A stretch of 64,000 bases of DNA from contig VZDJ01007755.1 in the NCBI GenBank assembly GCA_008694505.1, positions 7,754,399-7,818,398 of the forward strand. Reading direction: 5' to 3'. The translations under genes and the position numbers were made by a program. The notes under the pieces were generated by a model, which did not search any database, was not told the DNA's origin, and saw only the letters and a program-made list of their open reading frames with translations. This document shows positions 40,401 through 54,600 of this stretch, piece after piece. The first letter of the stretch is position 1. Each line of letters begins with the position of its first letter. The DNA is from Cyanoderma ruficeps. Its lineage: Eukaryota > Chordata > Aves > Passeriformes > Timaliidae.

Positions 40401-43400
40401 ACATCAAAGAAATGCTGTGAACTGATTTTTCATTATATTTAGTTAAGGTACCTAAGAAACATCTTACGACTTTTCATATAAGATATTAGCTAGTAGGAAA
40501 TGCAGGACAGACACAGAGAAACTTAACAATCATTGACCAGCACCATGGAAAACAACTTTTTCTTTGCAGAAATTTAGACTACTAATAATTCTTAAAAAGA
40601 TTCAGCCAATCAGGTTGTAAAGAACATCAGCAGGGTTTTATTGAAATGAGCCTAAAAACCCAGTAGTTTTTAATTTTTTGAGGGGGCTGCTGTTTTTTAC
40701 TCATTCAGAGGAGATATTTTGCTAAACGTTATTTGATCTTTTTAACTGCGTAACTGTTCTCAAATTCAGCTAAATTCTACATGACTGTAGGCAAGTAGGC
40801 CTGGCTGTAATGCAGAAGAACCTGGATAAAAGCAGGAGAGGAGGCCTTCAGGGAACACTGCTGCAAATCGGGGGAGATGCATGTAGCTTGCCACAAGTTA
40901 GAACTCTGTGAATTTACGTGACTAAATTAAATCCAACACAACCACAACTCTGCAGATAAGAATATAATATAGACTCTTTCTACTTAAAAATTGCTTCATC
41001 CTATCTCTTGGAACACTTATAAGAATGTCCCCTAGCATTATTTCACTGGTACAGCTTTACTGAGTTAGCCCATGGAAATACAAAGCAGGCTAAATATAAC
41101 TTCTTTTAACTTCTAGAAAATGTAGCAGTTGTGTTCTTTAAAGCACCTTTTACATTTATACCAAATTCTTTGTAAGCTAGAGCAAGAGAAAGAGAGATCC
41201 CATGTCCTCAGAGTGGAACTACAGAATAGAATCAAACCTGGACTCAAGTTTACATCTTCCTATAGTGAAAAAAATAAATGGATCACCACCATGTCTTTCA
41301 GAACCCATCAAGTGGAATGAAGCACCAATGTAAAGCAGAACAGCTGCTGCTGACAAACAGCAGCAAAAAAAATCCTGTTGTGAGGATAAAGTAAAAAAAA
41401 AAAAAAAAGGCAAGCAAGCTGATGTGAACAGCGTCTGTTCATTATCCTCTTGAGAAATATGTTCAGAGCATCATACTTCCAGAGATATTGAAGAATCAGT
41501 AATGCTTTGACATGTCTCTACGTTATCCTGCTTACAAAACAAGCACTGTTCTTACTGCCAGTGTAGCTTGGAATTACATTTCCCATTACTCATTTTTCCT
41601 ACCGGAGAACAATAAGGTAAAATCTTATTTCTATAAAGCTTGTGCAGAACTAGCATCTAGTGTAAAACTAAATCATGTAACTACACTGTTGTTTGTGCTA
41701 TGGTGCTACCTTGTCTATCAAGTACAGCTACAGCAATGCAAAAAAAAACCAATCCATCTACTCTCTATAGTTAATTAATATAGCAAAAATCTAAATTGCA
41801 TATTTTGGTATGCATTTTACTTTTATCCTAAAATGTCTTTGTAATACAAGTGTACATCTGAGCTGATATGAAAAGCAAGTTTTCCTTAATTTGTGTTGGA
41901 TAGATGGGTTCCAAAGAACTGAGACAATGTATGGAGAAGGAGCAGCGCTCATACACATCTCAGCGTGGCTGGAAGCAACGGGGGTGATGGTGACATAAGC
42001 ATAGAGCAGAGGGAACATTACTGAGCCTGAGTGATGCTTTCTTGTACACATAAAATGTGCTCAGCAGTCTTTAAAAACATCTCAGCCTAAAAGAAAGAAA
42101 AGATATCTTCAACTTCTAAGCATATAAACAAGAACTTCAGAAAGTAGATAAGCAGTTGCATGAGTATGTGCTGTTAGATACATGCACAGCTTTCCCCCTG
42201 GACACCTAAAATAGCTATAATATATCCTCCCAACATTCACACACATGATTTCTTTAGGTAAGTAAGAAAGCCAAAACTAATGAAAACATCCCAATAAATA
42301 TTATAGGAGGAAAACTTCCCTATATAAATCCATGGTCCATCCATGAAGACAACACAGCTCTGATCTCCTCATCTTTAAGAAATATACAAAACTGGAAAAC
42401 TTTCAGGGCAGGACAGAGAATCAGGTTCAAGACCAGTTTCTCTGTGAGAAACTGCTTTGTAAACCACTGTGTTTCCATTTGGGAAAGGAAATATTAATGG
42501 AGAGGCAAAAGAAAGCTGCAGAATCATCGCTGATCTGGAAAGAGTGGATAGGATTCAACTGTTCACTGCCTCTTCTCATATCAGAACCACAAATGAAGCT
42601 ACTAGGAATCATCTTGATAAAGGATTTGGATTAGGAGAAGCTGGTGATCCCTCACATATGGAGTGACAGATCTGTAGAGGTCCTGAGAGATGACCCCGTG
42701 AACACTAAAAACTGATGAAGTTGCCAGGGAAGCTGCTCATGTGAGGGGAGTCATATGCTGTGGGACACACAGGAACCAATCCAGCTCAGGAGGTGCCCAC
42801 ACTGAAATAACTAAATGCTAAGAAAATATAAGAGGGAAGTATTACAAATGCTTGGCCTGCTCTTGCACTTTCCTAGACAGTGATGTAACTGAATACTTAT
42901 GGACACAGTGGCAAACTGGATTTTGAACTAAATGGGTTGTTGCTCCAAGCCAGGATGGCTCATTTTATTACGATGAGAGAAGACAAATGGATTTTTTCAA
43001 CAGGGGGAAAAAAAATCAAAAAATTAGCTTGATTTATCATCATGAATTCTTGTGCTTCACTTTAATGAAGAGAAAATGCATCAGTATCTATCCAGACTCC
43101 TGCTGGTTTTTTACTTTTTTTTTTTGTCCCATCAAAGCGTCGCCAGTATTCAGGTTAAACACATTTCTAGTTCAGAAAACCAACATTTCACAAACACATC
43201 TTATCTTCAGCTCCTGTTGATTTCAAGGCCTCAGCAGTCTTGAAATTCTGACTATGGGATTGCAGAGGTAGGGAGGCAATCAAGTTATTTTCTACAAATG
43301 TACTAGAAAAAGAATAATTATAAAGATTGTCACAGAATAGGAGTTACTTCATCATTAACCTCTACAAACTTCAAGTGTTTTCTGTCTACCCTCTTTCACA

Positions 43401-46400
43401 GAGTGTGTTGTGATCTTGCACTTTGAGAGCCATTCTCATCACTATTCTCCAGGATTGCTTCCTTTCTGTCAAAAGGGTGGCTAGGGAGCACACAAGACTC
43501 TGCATATCCCAGCCTGTAAGACAGATACAGTGCTCAGAACAATGAAGTTCATTTCCTGGGAGGGTTTTGTTCAATTTAAAGAAGCATTGATAAGCTTTCT
43601 GCATTTTTCAGCTCTCGATAAATGCTATAAAGATTATTTTTTGTAGTATTTAAGTAGCAAAAACTGTGCTTAGGATCTTTCAATCTGACAATAGCGTAAA
43701 ATGATTGTGTAGAATATTAACTACTTGGAATAAAATCATTAATTGTCTTGTTAACAAGATAGCCATCAGCTACCTGAACATGGTGCCAGTGGATAGGCAT
43801 AAAAGAGAGCTTTGAATGGGCTGGGGAGAAAGAAACAAGAGAAATAGTCAGGCTTTGTTCTAATTGCTTCAGTATTAAAATAACTGCAAAGGGAGATGAG
43901 CATGAGTCATTTTCTTTGGGGCCAAATTTTTCTAATTTTGAGTCACGTTGAGCAATACTGTGCTGCATGTGTGGCTCTGCAGAAATCAACGCAATTCTCA
44001 TCAAATATTATTCAGTGTTAATCAGAATACCTACAAATGGCTTGTAGAGTTTGAGAGTGAATTTTCAAACAAGTTTGGGATGAAGAAATAGATCATGGCA
44101 TGGATAGAATTCTTTTCTCCTTTCAGTGGCATCTCCAGGCATCAGAGAGGGTTCATATCTCGTTTTTTATCTTTGTGCTTGCTTTCTAAACTTGCAGATT
44201 ATCTCCCAAGTTTTCACACAATTTAGATCATCTTTCAGAAAGAGTAATCCCTCCTCCTGCCCTAAGACAGAAGCTTTGACATGCTTGATTTTAAGACATT
44301 TTGGGAAAGGTGAAGCATTGAAGGGGGAAGTTAACCACCTTTTAAGGGAAGCTTGCATCTGTAAACTGTCAAGCATTTGCAATTCCCAAGGATGTTGTAG
44401 GGGGGAAAAAAAACCCATTGGTTATTTGATTTATCATAAATATTTATTGATGTTCCTGCTTGTGCTAGAGACAGGGAGACTATTTCTTCAGGTATGAGCT
44501 GAAATAATTGCAGATTCAATAGGAAACTAAGTAGCATTTACCAATAAAAAAATAGCTAGCATTTGTCAATGTGACAAAAGAGTTATGTCAAAAAGGTCTG
44601 ATTTCCTTCTTTATGATAACAACATTGATAAAGATCAGTGCTGGAATGATGTGCCCACTTCTGGGATCAATGTTCTCTAAAGGTATTAGGGAACCAGAGA
44701 GACTACAAGAACTATATGAGAGTTGGACAAAATCTTTTACTGTGACAGACCAGACAAGACAGATCTTAATAACTCATTTGAAAAAGTACATTTAGAAAAG
44801 ATCTGATTATAGTGCATGAATACTACCCTGGAAAGAAAACATCAGACAGGAACAGCTGTGTAATATGCAGAAGGAAGATTACAAGGATCAAGAGCTGAAC
44901 TCTAAGCAAAATTAATCTAAATTAAAAATTAGGCATCACTACTTAATTATGGGGAAAGAGGTTAATTACTGGAAAAAAACTTTGAAAAGAATCTGAGCAA
45001 TCTACCCCATTGGATACCATCACAACAACATGCTTCTTCTAAAGCCAAGGTGCTGCCTTGTAGAAGGGAAACTGGATGGAGTCGACTGACCTATGAGGAC
45101 AAGGTAGGATTAGCCTTAGTAGTCAATTTTGGTCTTAAAACCAGCAGTAAATAACAAGAATAAAAATTTAGAAAGCTGAAAAATGTGCTTAGTAATTGCT
45201 CTGCAGACTTCATGGAATTCCCACTCATCTGCACAAGCACTGCTACTGAAATACCAAAGTACTTAGGTGCAAAGTCATAGCCCAAAGGGAAATCTGCTGT
45301 AGTAATGCACAGCAGAAAAAAAACAAACAAAAATGTTTCAGTTGTCTTTATGCTTGAAAGTAATGTAATCAAGTTCCCAGATACTTTGCAGTGCTCACCT
45401 TCAGAATACAAGAATAACAAAATAAAAAATTAACTAACTTGCATCTTAAATTCCTTTCAATGAATTGGTGCATCCTACTGATGGTTCTTGATGGATGTGC
45501 ACAGGAATGGAAAGTACTTCAAATAGAATCTGAGTCTTTCTAAAACTCAGGGAATTAAAAGAGGAAATTTAAATAGACAGCTTTGACTCCATATGACAAG
45601 ATGCAAAAGGAAATGGTATGGAAAGTCATTTCACAAATCCCAGATTTAACACTTGAGGCTTTTAATGAAGTTGTGTCCAATTTCATTTGAACAAGACAAC
45701 TAATATGCACTATTTTCATGGAATTTATTGGAGGGAAGTGATTCAAGAAGATACTTATTAGACCTTACCTTACCTTGATTTATATGATGATTATCTGAAA
45801 ATAATAATTTCTATGTTTGTGATAGCTTTAAATGTCACAAATGGGACCTTTTACTATTGTTAAAATTAATCTATCCTGACACCTATGATAGAAGGACATT
45901 GGATGTTTTTCTTCTTTTATAGCTATCATACCTCATTTAAAAAAGAAAATGACTCTTCATCATCTGGCAACAAAAAAATAGGATGTCTTTGCCTTTCAGG
46001 GCAGAAGAATGAGGGTTGGACTTAAAAGAGAAGCTAACATTTGTATTTTGAATTTCACAATGAAAAAAACTTATTGAGCATGGCTTTAGCACCATTTATT
46101 TAGCAGCTGCAAAGGCTTTGTCTCTTTAAAACCCAGCTAGTATTCGTGGGTACATGGGATTCAAATAAAAATGTAAGAACTCGGTCCTTGGTTTAATACC
46201 TCTTTCATTAAAAAGTAATGTTAAATATCTTTATGTATATTGAATAAAGCTAATGATGGCAAAAAGCATTAGCAGAACACAGGGACATGTGCACTGCTTC
46301 TCCAGGGAACAGTATACAACAGACAGACACAGATTGCTCACACACAAGAGCACCACTTCACCTATGGACTGCATTTCAGAGGGAGGAAGTAATTCGAATG

Positions 46401-47881
46401 TCTGCAACACTACACAGCACAGAACTGGATTGGAATTTCTGCCATATCTGTCATAAATTACTAAAATCTACGAAAACTGAATAAAAGTTGGATGAAACCT
46501 AAATCTTTCATGAATTAGAGATGATGAAGATGTTCCTTAGCCACAGAACTCCTCAAAATCATAATAATGACCATTCAAAATGCTTTAATCTCTGTGTGTT
46601 TCTGCACTTCCTTTGTGCCTGCAAGCTGCTGTGCAGAGATCAACATTGTTTGGCTACTATTTCCTTCTGAGCTTCCTACAAAGTCATGGAGAGAATCCTC
46701 TGCCCTTTCAGCACTCCAACTTACGAGATTCTCTGGTGTTGGCTCAGTAGTGGCTTGTTCCACTAAACAGCCTGAGCAAGTTGTAGCTTTTGTAACTTTG
46801 CCAGTGGCCCATTTATTCCAGCACTGTTAAATGCCAGCAGGACTGAAGAGCTGCTTTCTTTCCTATATCTTTAGATGAGACAGGCAATGCCATGATGCAG
46901 ACTTCCAGGACTGCATTTTATTTAAAGACCCACACATGATGAATAAACATAGATTTTTATCCCTTGAAAGTCAACTTTAAAATGAGAATAATCAACATAT
47001 TTCTGTGACCAATATTATTACTGTTAGGCAAGACAGCAAGATAGTGTGCTGCCTTGGTCTAGGTTACTTCCCAAAGTTTGTTTCCATATTGACCAATTTA
47101 CTATATTTACTACACAAAATTTGCTTTTCAGTTTAAGGAGTACATACAACAGCCTGTGATGTGCAGTCTGAAATGGAGGAAAGTTATCCTTTGTGCAAGT
47201 AATCCTACCTTATCAAATCTGTCTTGCAATAAGCCAAGATGAGGAGAGTGATGGATGAGAAATAATTTACTGCCGAGATAACCTTAGCCTGACTGAGCCT
47301 TGCAAGCTGTAGCTCCAAATTATTTATCAGACTTTACAGAGTTTGTCTTGGATTTGACAAATGTAGACATGTTAGGCAAAGGTCTAAATGCTGTAACTGA
47401 AATCTGTAATCACATATATTTATTTTTTGCTTCGTCTGTTTTTCAACCTGCTGCCTCTCTGCTGCTTCCCCTAAAATGGAAAAGTTTAAAAATTGTGTTA
47501 TGAAAAGTTTATATTTTCTGTCTTCTGTCCCTGAATAGGAAAATACATCATTGTCTAATCAAAATTTCATATCCATGATGTTACCAACATTTTCTTAAAC
47601 ATAGCTCCCTTTTATTCATAAACAATTTCCCTGACAGTTAACATTTTCTGATCATTGTCTGCCATTATCTACATTTTTCAAACTTGTTTACAGAATTGCT
47701 TTTGAAACATCAAGAAATGAAATAAGACTTTTCCCTATCAACACAAAGCATGAGGAGCCATCTGTAAGAGAAGCAGTAAAGTTGGAGCGTGATGGAGTAA
47801 AACTCAAGCAACTGAGAGCTACAGATGGCTTTAAAATGAAAGGTAAGTACCTATCTGAATATGAAGAATTGCTTTTCTTGT
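34481..47881. other. Intergenic DNA, no gene seen
   Basis: A long stretch without a supportable gene. It contains scattered poly-A runs (for example about 41392-41408) and short frames on both strands, none longer than about 125 codons. The patch at about 35060-35200 looks like a constrained non-coding element. It has two homeodomain-type ATAAA/ATAATTA words and an unusual CpG-containing ATAATCGCCCCATAAAC. No CR1, LTR or RNA gene was recognised. Confidence 0.45.
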
Positions 47882-47950
47882 TTATATTATATTAATATAT
47901 TTATATATAAATATATTTTATATTATATGTATATATTTATAATAAATATG
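47882..47950. repeat. AT-only low-complexity tract
   Basis: About 70 bases made only of A and T apart from one G, in irregular TATATTTATA-like units. It is slippage-prone and of no evident function. Confidence 0.85.
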
Positions 47951-50900
47951 CAACAGCAATTCAGCTGAATTAAAATGCAGCAGAATCTGTAGCACATGTA
48001 TTTTGTGCACAAGACAATAAAAGTCCATGAAATCTATGCACATTAACACTTAGAAATGTGGTCACATAAACTGTCTTCTGCCAGCAAAGGAATTCGATGT
48101 CTATTCTGTTATGCTGTCTGAGATGCAGCAATGTGAATGTTAAATGGGAAATGTCATTCAAGAGGACACAGAAATAGGAATCACAAAGTTCTGATCTTCT
48201 CACTACTCATGAGGGTACAAACCTGAGATAACAAAGAAATGTCACATTTTTGCAAATGTCACCCTTGAAAGGTTTAGTAATCTGTAGTCACTCTTCAGGT
48301 AAAGGCGTCACCTCCCCCATATTTTTAAGGACATTAGAGAAAATTGACAAAGTGACATCAGAAAAGTTCAAAGCATATAGGAACACACAGAAGAAATTAA
48401 TGCTATATGAAGAAAATTCTAAATAGTTGATTCGGAAGGAAGCAATTCAGATTACATAGCATCAACAGGAATTACATTCATCCCTACACCACATAGAGAG
48501 TAATGCCACTGCAAGAATGAGATTGACTAATCAAAGACTTTGAGATTCTTAAGTCTACAGACTTAAAAAAAATCAAAATTGTATTGAATTTTGAAAGATT
48601 TTTTTGTTGTTGTTCTGTTAAGTTTGCCTCTGCCAACAGTAACAGAATTAGCAAGTTTTTCAAGGTCTCTCTTCAATGTATATTTATGGGTTTATATGTA
48701 CATTCTTGTTGAAGTAAACTGTTCACCAAAGCATCAAAATAAGAATTAAAGTGACCTTTCCTAAACATCCATACTGCACTGATATAATGTTCCACACTGC
48801 ATAATTAAATCAACTGGATGAAACTAAACCAATCTACAGGGGTGCCACCACTTACGTCATATGCAGTTTAATTTGGGGGAACGATCATTATCTTAAAAGA
48901 TTTTTCTGAAAAGTACATCAGATGTTAGCTCGGTTTAATGTCAGTGCTCACCATCCTATATCTCTCTTCCTTTTTTCTGATGTTTTTTCTTTATAATAAA
49001 GCAGTTATAAATCATTGTCTGCAACAGAATTAAATCAAATGATGCATAACAAGTAAAAAGATCAGTGCCATAAAAACTGGCAGACTGGAAAAATATTAAC
49101 GTGAGTACATGACACATAGACAAGAAAAAGTAGTTTTGAACTTCATCAAGTATACAAAATATGGCATCACTGTAGCTACATGGATTTGGACCAGCCAAGA
49201 TATTGGCAGTAATTTCCAAAGGGTGACACTTTGTACTCATCGGGGAGTGAGACAATGGATCTTAATTGTTAGGTAGAGATTAAGTAAGATTAGCCAAGGC
49301 GATTGCTCTGAACAGGCAGGGAAAGGTGGAGTGCTGAAAATCTCTCATTGTTTCATGGATTATTTTATTAAAGAGTGAGTTAAATGCTGATATTTGGGGT
49401 CCACTCAAGATAGCCAGTAGAACACCTGTAACCCTTTCCTTACACTCAAAAAAAAAAAAAAAGGCAGAACAAAAAGGAGCAACCTGGAGAGCAAATATTA
49501 GCAGAAGTACTATTGCCATGAGTTTCTTTTCTGTACTGTAATTTCTATCTGTTTTAATATGATGTTTGAGAAGCAATGATCCATAAAAGTAGCAATTATT
49601 TAATACTTACATCACTGTGCTTCAAATACTATTCCCCCACAACTTCCATATGTTCTGATTTGTAGCTCAGGTAACTGCACAAAAGACATTAATCACAACT
49701 CAAAAAAAGTGAAGAGTTTCTGTTCAAGAGATCTAGGAAGAAGTACATGATTAAAACCAAACCTCTGTTTTTATTCAGCTTCCTGGAACTAAATATCATA
49801 CAGTCACATAGAAAATAGCCATAAACCTCTGCAAAAGTTAAATGAAGAGTTTGACAGAATGACATTAATTCCGTCTTTGCAAAATGCATTAGAAAATACC
49901 AGATTCAGTTTGATTACAGTTTTCATTCAGATGAAAAGGTTTACAGGAATGTTCTCATCCTGTAAAAATATATGTGTTACTCACTTCTGTGTGTGCTTAC
50001 TGAACATTACTGGATTCTGCACATTCATAGTGGTAACCTTGTGAGGAAACTCCAAATTATAATTTAATTAAACTCTTTACAGAAAACATTACTGAGAGGT
50101 AAAGTCACCACCTTTCTTTGAACCTCATATCACTCCATATTACTTACTTTTAATTTAGAATTTTATTGCCATAAACAAAAACTAATTAATCCATATCTGA
50201 TTAATTTAAAATGTACTTAGCCTTCAAAGAATTAAAACTTATATCTCTCTTCATTATTCTCAACCCGTTTTGTAAAGTATTTGGAATGCCTCAGATTACC
50301 ATTTCCTTCTTTGAAGAGATGCAATAAAATTACTGTATTGCACTATAAAAAATTCTCATAAATCATACCTAAGACATAGATGTCAAATAAATTAACTCGG
50401 AATTGCCCTGCCTTTTCCTTTCATTGTTTTCCTTATTAGCTTACTAACGGTAAGAGCCTATAAATAACCTAAATCATAAGTTTTCAATTAGAGTTCTGTT
50501 GCCTAACTTTTTGATGAAGAACTTTGCAGGTGTAAAATAGAAAGTTCACACTCCTGTGAATCCTAGCAGAGCAGGCAGATAGATTGCAGGAAAAAAGGAA
50601 GGTGTGATTTGAACCCAAAACACTGAGACTCAGAAACAAGTGCAGTTCATCACTGTTAAACAGTCAAACCAGGCTCAAAGAAACAACCTTGGATTTCAAA
50701 CTTGGTTATCTCCACATGAAGCTCATTTTTATTAAAGGACGGGTAATTATTTTCTTGGACTCAAGTGCACACTTAGACTATGGAATCACTTCTCTCCTCC
50801 AAAGTACCTTTCAACAGGCCATGAACAGGATAACACAAATATGGATATCACTAAACCTCATAATGGGTGGAAGATTTTCACCATAAGATTAAATAATAGG

Positions 50901-53900
50901 CAAGATCAAAAAACATGATTGAGCCTTACATTTTCTCCCATCCCTGTTTTCTGTTGCTACAGCTATTTTTTTTAATGAGGAGTATTCAAAGGAGGTTTTC
51001 ATATGGCCATGGCACACCACACCACACTCCCAGGAGACAGGGAGATTCACCTGGGACACAGAGAACCTGGAGATCAAGAAATATTCAGAAGACTAAAGGA
51101 AACTGTAGACAAGATAAAGCAGAAATCCCTGGAACTGTATGTGTCCAGCAGACCTCCACAAAAACTACATTTTGAAAGACTTGGAAATTATATAATTGAG
51201 GCATTTTCTCTGACATTTTTCTTCATGACCTCTAACTTCATTACATTTCACTGATTCATAGTTATGGTTTGCTGATTTATAGTTGCTTCACAAATCCTTT
51301 CATTAGGCTTACATGCAAGTCATGTTGGACATCCCATCTGCAACTCTGTTCTGAGTTCATTTATGGTCATAAAAGAAGAACCAGAAGCTCAACTGCTGAG
51401 TGCTGTCAGAGGCTCCATCATTCTCCTAACAAAAGCAGAAATGTACCATGGAGAAAAAAATTGACATCTCACACATATTTAAAAGGCAACTGGCCTGCAT
51501 ATTCTGTCAGTGATAAAATATGTTCCCCTGCCAGGTACCCCTCTACTTTCAGGTAAATCTATATGTTTCTGCACTTCCTAAATGAGTAAAATCAATGTGC
51601 TAAGGCTCAAAACAACAGTCAGCTCTTCCATCTACAATACACATCCTGTCTCCAATAGGGAAGCAAAGCAGCTGTGAGATAATACACAGCTCTATCCCCA
51701 GGAGCTGAAGCCAGGAACTGCACAACCAGATTGGTGACAGTGGTCAGCCTTGCCTAGAAGCTCCCTGACCTCTTTGAAAGCTCCCCACCTCCTCCTGTTG
51801 GTTTCCAGTGGTATTTTTGATCAGCTGACCAGCAGTACATTGCTGCATTTTTAGAGAGTAGTCCTCATTTCAGTAAATACTTTATGTCTAGTTACAGTGT
51901 GCCATGATAAAACTTCACCTCATATGGATGAGGCAGAAAGGCAGTTACCAGGATGCTCTCAGAACCAGGTGCAGTGCCTGCCTCAGGCACTGATCAGCAC
52001 TGCTGCCCGCAGAGAAGTGGCAAATGCACAGCAGGAAACAGCAGAAAAGACAGAGAAATATGATCAGTTTGAGGAATGCTTAATGACATAAACAAGTCTA
52101 ATCCCATAAAAACTTCATGACTGTGACTTGCAGTAGTCATTATCTACACCTAAGGTGCTCATGCACTTGAGCAAGCTGAAGTACAATTTATTACTACTTA
52201 AAATACATTTATGTTTAAACACTGTGAGAGTTGTATTATTTCATATTCTACATTTTTTTCTGAGATCTTAGCACACACCAGTCTCTTTGCCTTACATGTG
52301 TCTGAACACATCAGCTGATTAAATCCTAGGGTATCATTGTAGACAAGGGATACTTCAAAGGAAGTTCAAATCCCTAAGCTAAATGTCTGAAATATCTGAT
52401 TTTTCAGTCCTGTCTTGGAGGTATAAATATTATACCTCATATTTGAATTAGCACAATCAAAAGCTATGGGATGGCATCAATTGCTTTGTCTAGCAAAATG
52501 CTGCCAAGTTAGTCATTATATAGGTCCTAAGTGGTAGCAGTTACTTTACTTTAGAGGGAAGAGGTGAATTCACCACTTTGAGGTGGCACAGAAAGCTTTT
52601 GCCAGGATGGACAGTGGTGGTTAGCTGTGTGGAAATGTAACTGTGAGCTTTTTTATATCAAAAATATCCTTGTATTGTACCTCCACTTTAGCAGTGGCTG
52701 CCACCCGAACTTTACAAGCTTTCAAACTGACAAAGGAAAAACTAGATATCATAATAACAGGGACATATAACAATCAAAATGCAGGCTGCTCCTTTGAAAG
52801 TTGGGAAGGGAGTCAACCACAAGGAAGTCTTCTCCAATACATTTATGTCATCTCAAAATAATCAAAACATCACATCTGTCATTTTCCTTTCCTTTCTGTC
52901 ACTGCACGTACATTTTCACTCAACGTGGTAACTCTTCTGCTTCCAAAGCCATTTGGGATCTTCTCAACTTCTCCTTAAATTCAGTCTTCAGATTAAACCT
53001 AGACCCCAGTCAAATTCAATGCTTCAACCTTCATGAAATATTTTCAACAGTTTGCTACAGCAAAAGCAAGAAGGACTCAGCTGGCTGAGGTCACTTTTTA
53101 GTTTTTGAAGTGTTCAATTATGCAGAAGGAGAAATTAAATGGCTTTCAAGTATAAAGCAAGCAGCATGAAAGGAAAGAAAAATAATCTGAGAAGGAAAAG
53201 GTCAGAGTTCCATTTCCAGGTTTTTTAATAGAAACACAAAGCACAAAAAGGTACAAACAATGGCCAGCAGAACAAGTCAAATATGTGCAAAATGAGGGAA
53301 TGTGATGATAATTATATTATTTCATTTTTAAATGCTCTTAGGATTCTTTTTATGTCAGCATCTTCTTCCCCTTCATGGCTAAATAACTCAATAAAATTGA
53401 ACCTTTCCTTCCCTTTGGAAAACAGTTTCTGGAACATAACTGGGGGCTCAATTTGAGTAAAAGAGCTGAAAATCAATTATCTTGAAAGAAAAATTATGGA
53501 CCTTTGATATGGTGCTTGTGAGAACCCTGTGGTTTTTGTACCTTTCCCACTCAATTTTTTGCATAAACATCATCTGCTTATTATTTGCAATTCCACTGGG
53601 ATTGCAACTGTGACAGAAGCTAATCTAGAGCGGACTCTACCTTTGATGAACAAAAAGTTACTTTTGCAGCTGAGGAGTTCAGCCCACTGTTAGACCAAGC
53701 TATCTGTAAGAGCACAAGAGGCTCAATGGTGCTTGCACAGCCACGGCAGGCTGTGAGGCAGACAGACCCCCAGCACGAACAAGGGAATTGCCAGCAGTAA
53801 CAAAATGAAGTATGTCCCTCATTGCTATCCCAACCACCTCTGGGGGATCCCTCCAGCCAAAGAGGAAGAGCACTTTGCTGCTCTCTTCATGGCCCAGAGA

Positions 53901-54483
53901 CAGCAGGAGAGAGTTGGTGCTCAGGCTCTGGTGGGAATGGAAAGGAGAGAGCTCAGTGATCATCTGAAAACCCTTCCGTGTTGTGCTGCTGGAAATCACA
54001 GCAACCACCAACACTGTTTCAAGCTATACTTCTGAAGCACCCAAAATCTGGTAGTTTCAGGTCACCTCTGCCTGCCCTGCAGCATCATGCTGTGCCCCAG
54101 GAGGAGAGCTCAGCCAGCCTTTACCCAGCCTGAATGCAACACATCAGGCTCTTCTCACAGCTTCAGTCTGCAAAAACAACTTGTTTTGGATATTGTGCTA
54201 AAGTGTGAACACAGCACACCCCAACTGGGCAATAAAGTACTAGCAATGAAAATGTAAGCCTGGAACTGGAGAAAAAGCTCCAAAATTCTGCTGCCTCAAT
54301 GTGAATAATGAGAAAATAATTTAAACTCACACTCCAAATACATTATTTAGATTCTGTTTGTCTGCTTTTCTTAATATGACTGAAGTGATCAAAATCTCTC
54401 ATTTACCATTTTCAGCTAATCCTTCCACATATGCATTACACACTGCAATCCTTTTCATAGATGGAGTCTAATACTTCCTTTGT
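47951..54483. other. Intergenic DNA, no gene seen
   Basis: AT-rich, with a poly-A run at about 49448-49462. Open frames are short. A frame around 51003-51254 has a charged stretch but no recognisable domain, and the DNA around it shows no exon-like structure. Around 53680-54130 the sequence is more GC-balanced, with overlapping frames on both strands. No repeat family was recognised. Confidence 0.45.
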
Positions 54484-54600
54484 AATTCATGGGCGAGTTT
54501 CCTTAATTGAAAAAATCAGGATAAATCGCTCCACTTACGTGGAGCAGTTATTGTCTTAAATAATAATCAGCGTGTCTGGATTCCATCACAATTTATTCTG
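54484..54600. promoter_or_regulatory. Candidate conserved non-coding element
   Basis: This stretch has several CpG dinucleotides, as in GGGCGAG, AATCGCT, TACGTGG and CAGCGTG, in surroundings where CpG is strongly depleted. It also has homeodomain-type words (TTAATTG, AATAATAATC). At its centre is a perfect hairpin with 7-bp arms, GCTCCACTTACGTGGAGC (54528-54545). It has no open frame of note and no repeat resemblance. Retained CpGs and a dense motif mix suggest constraint. Calling it an enhancer is inference without alignment. Confidence 0.35.
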
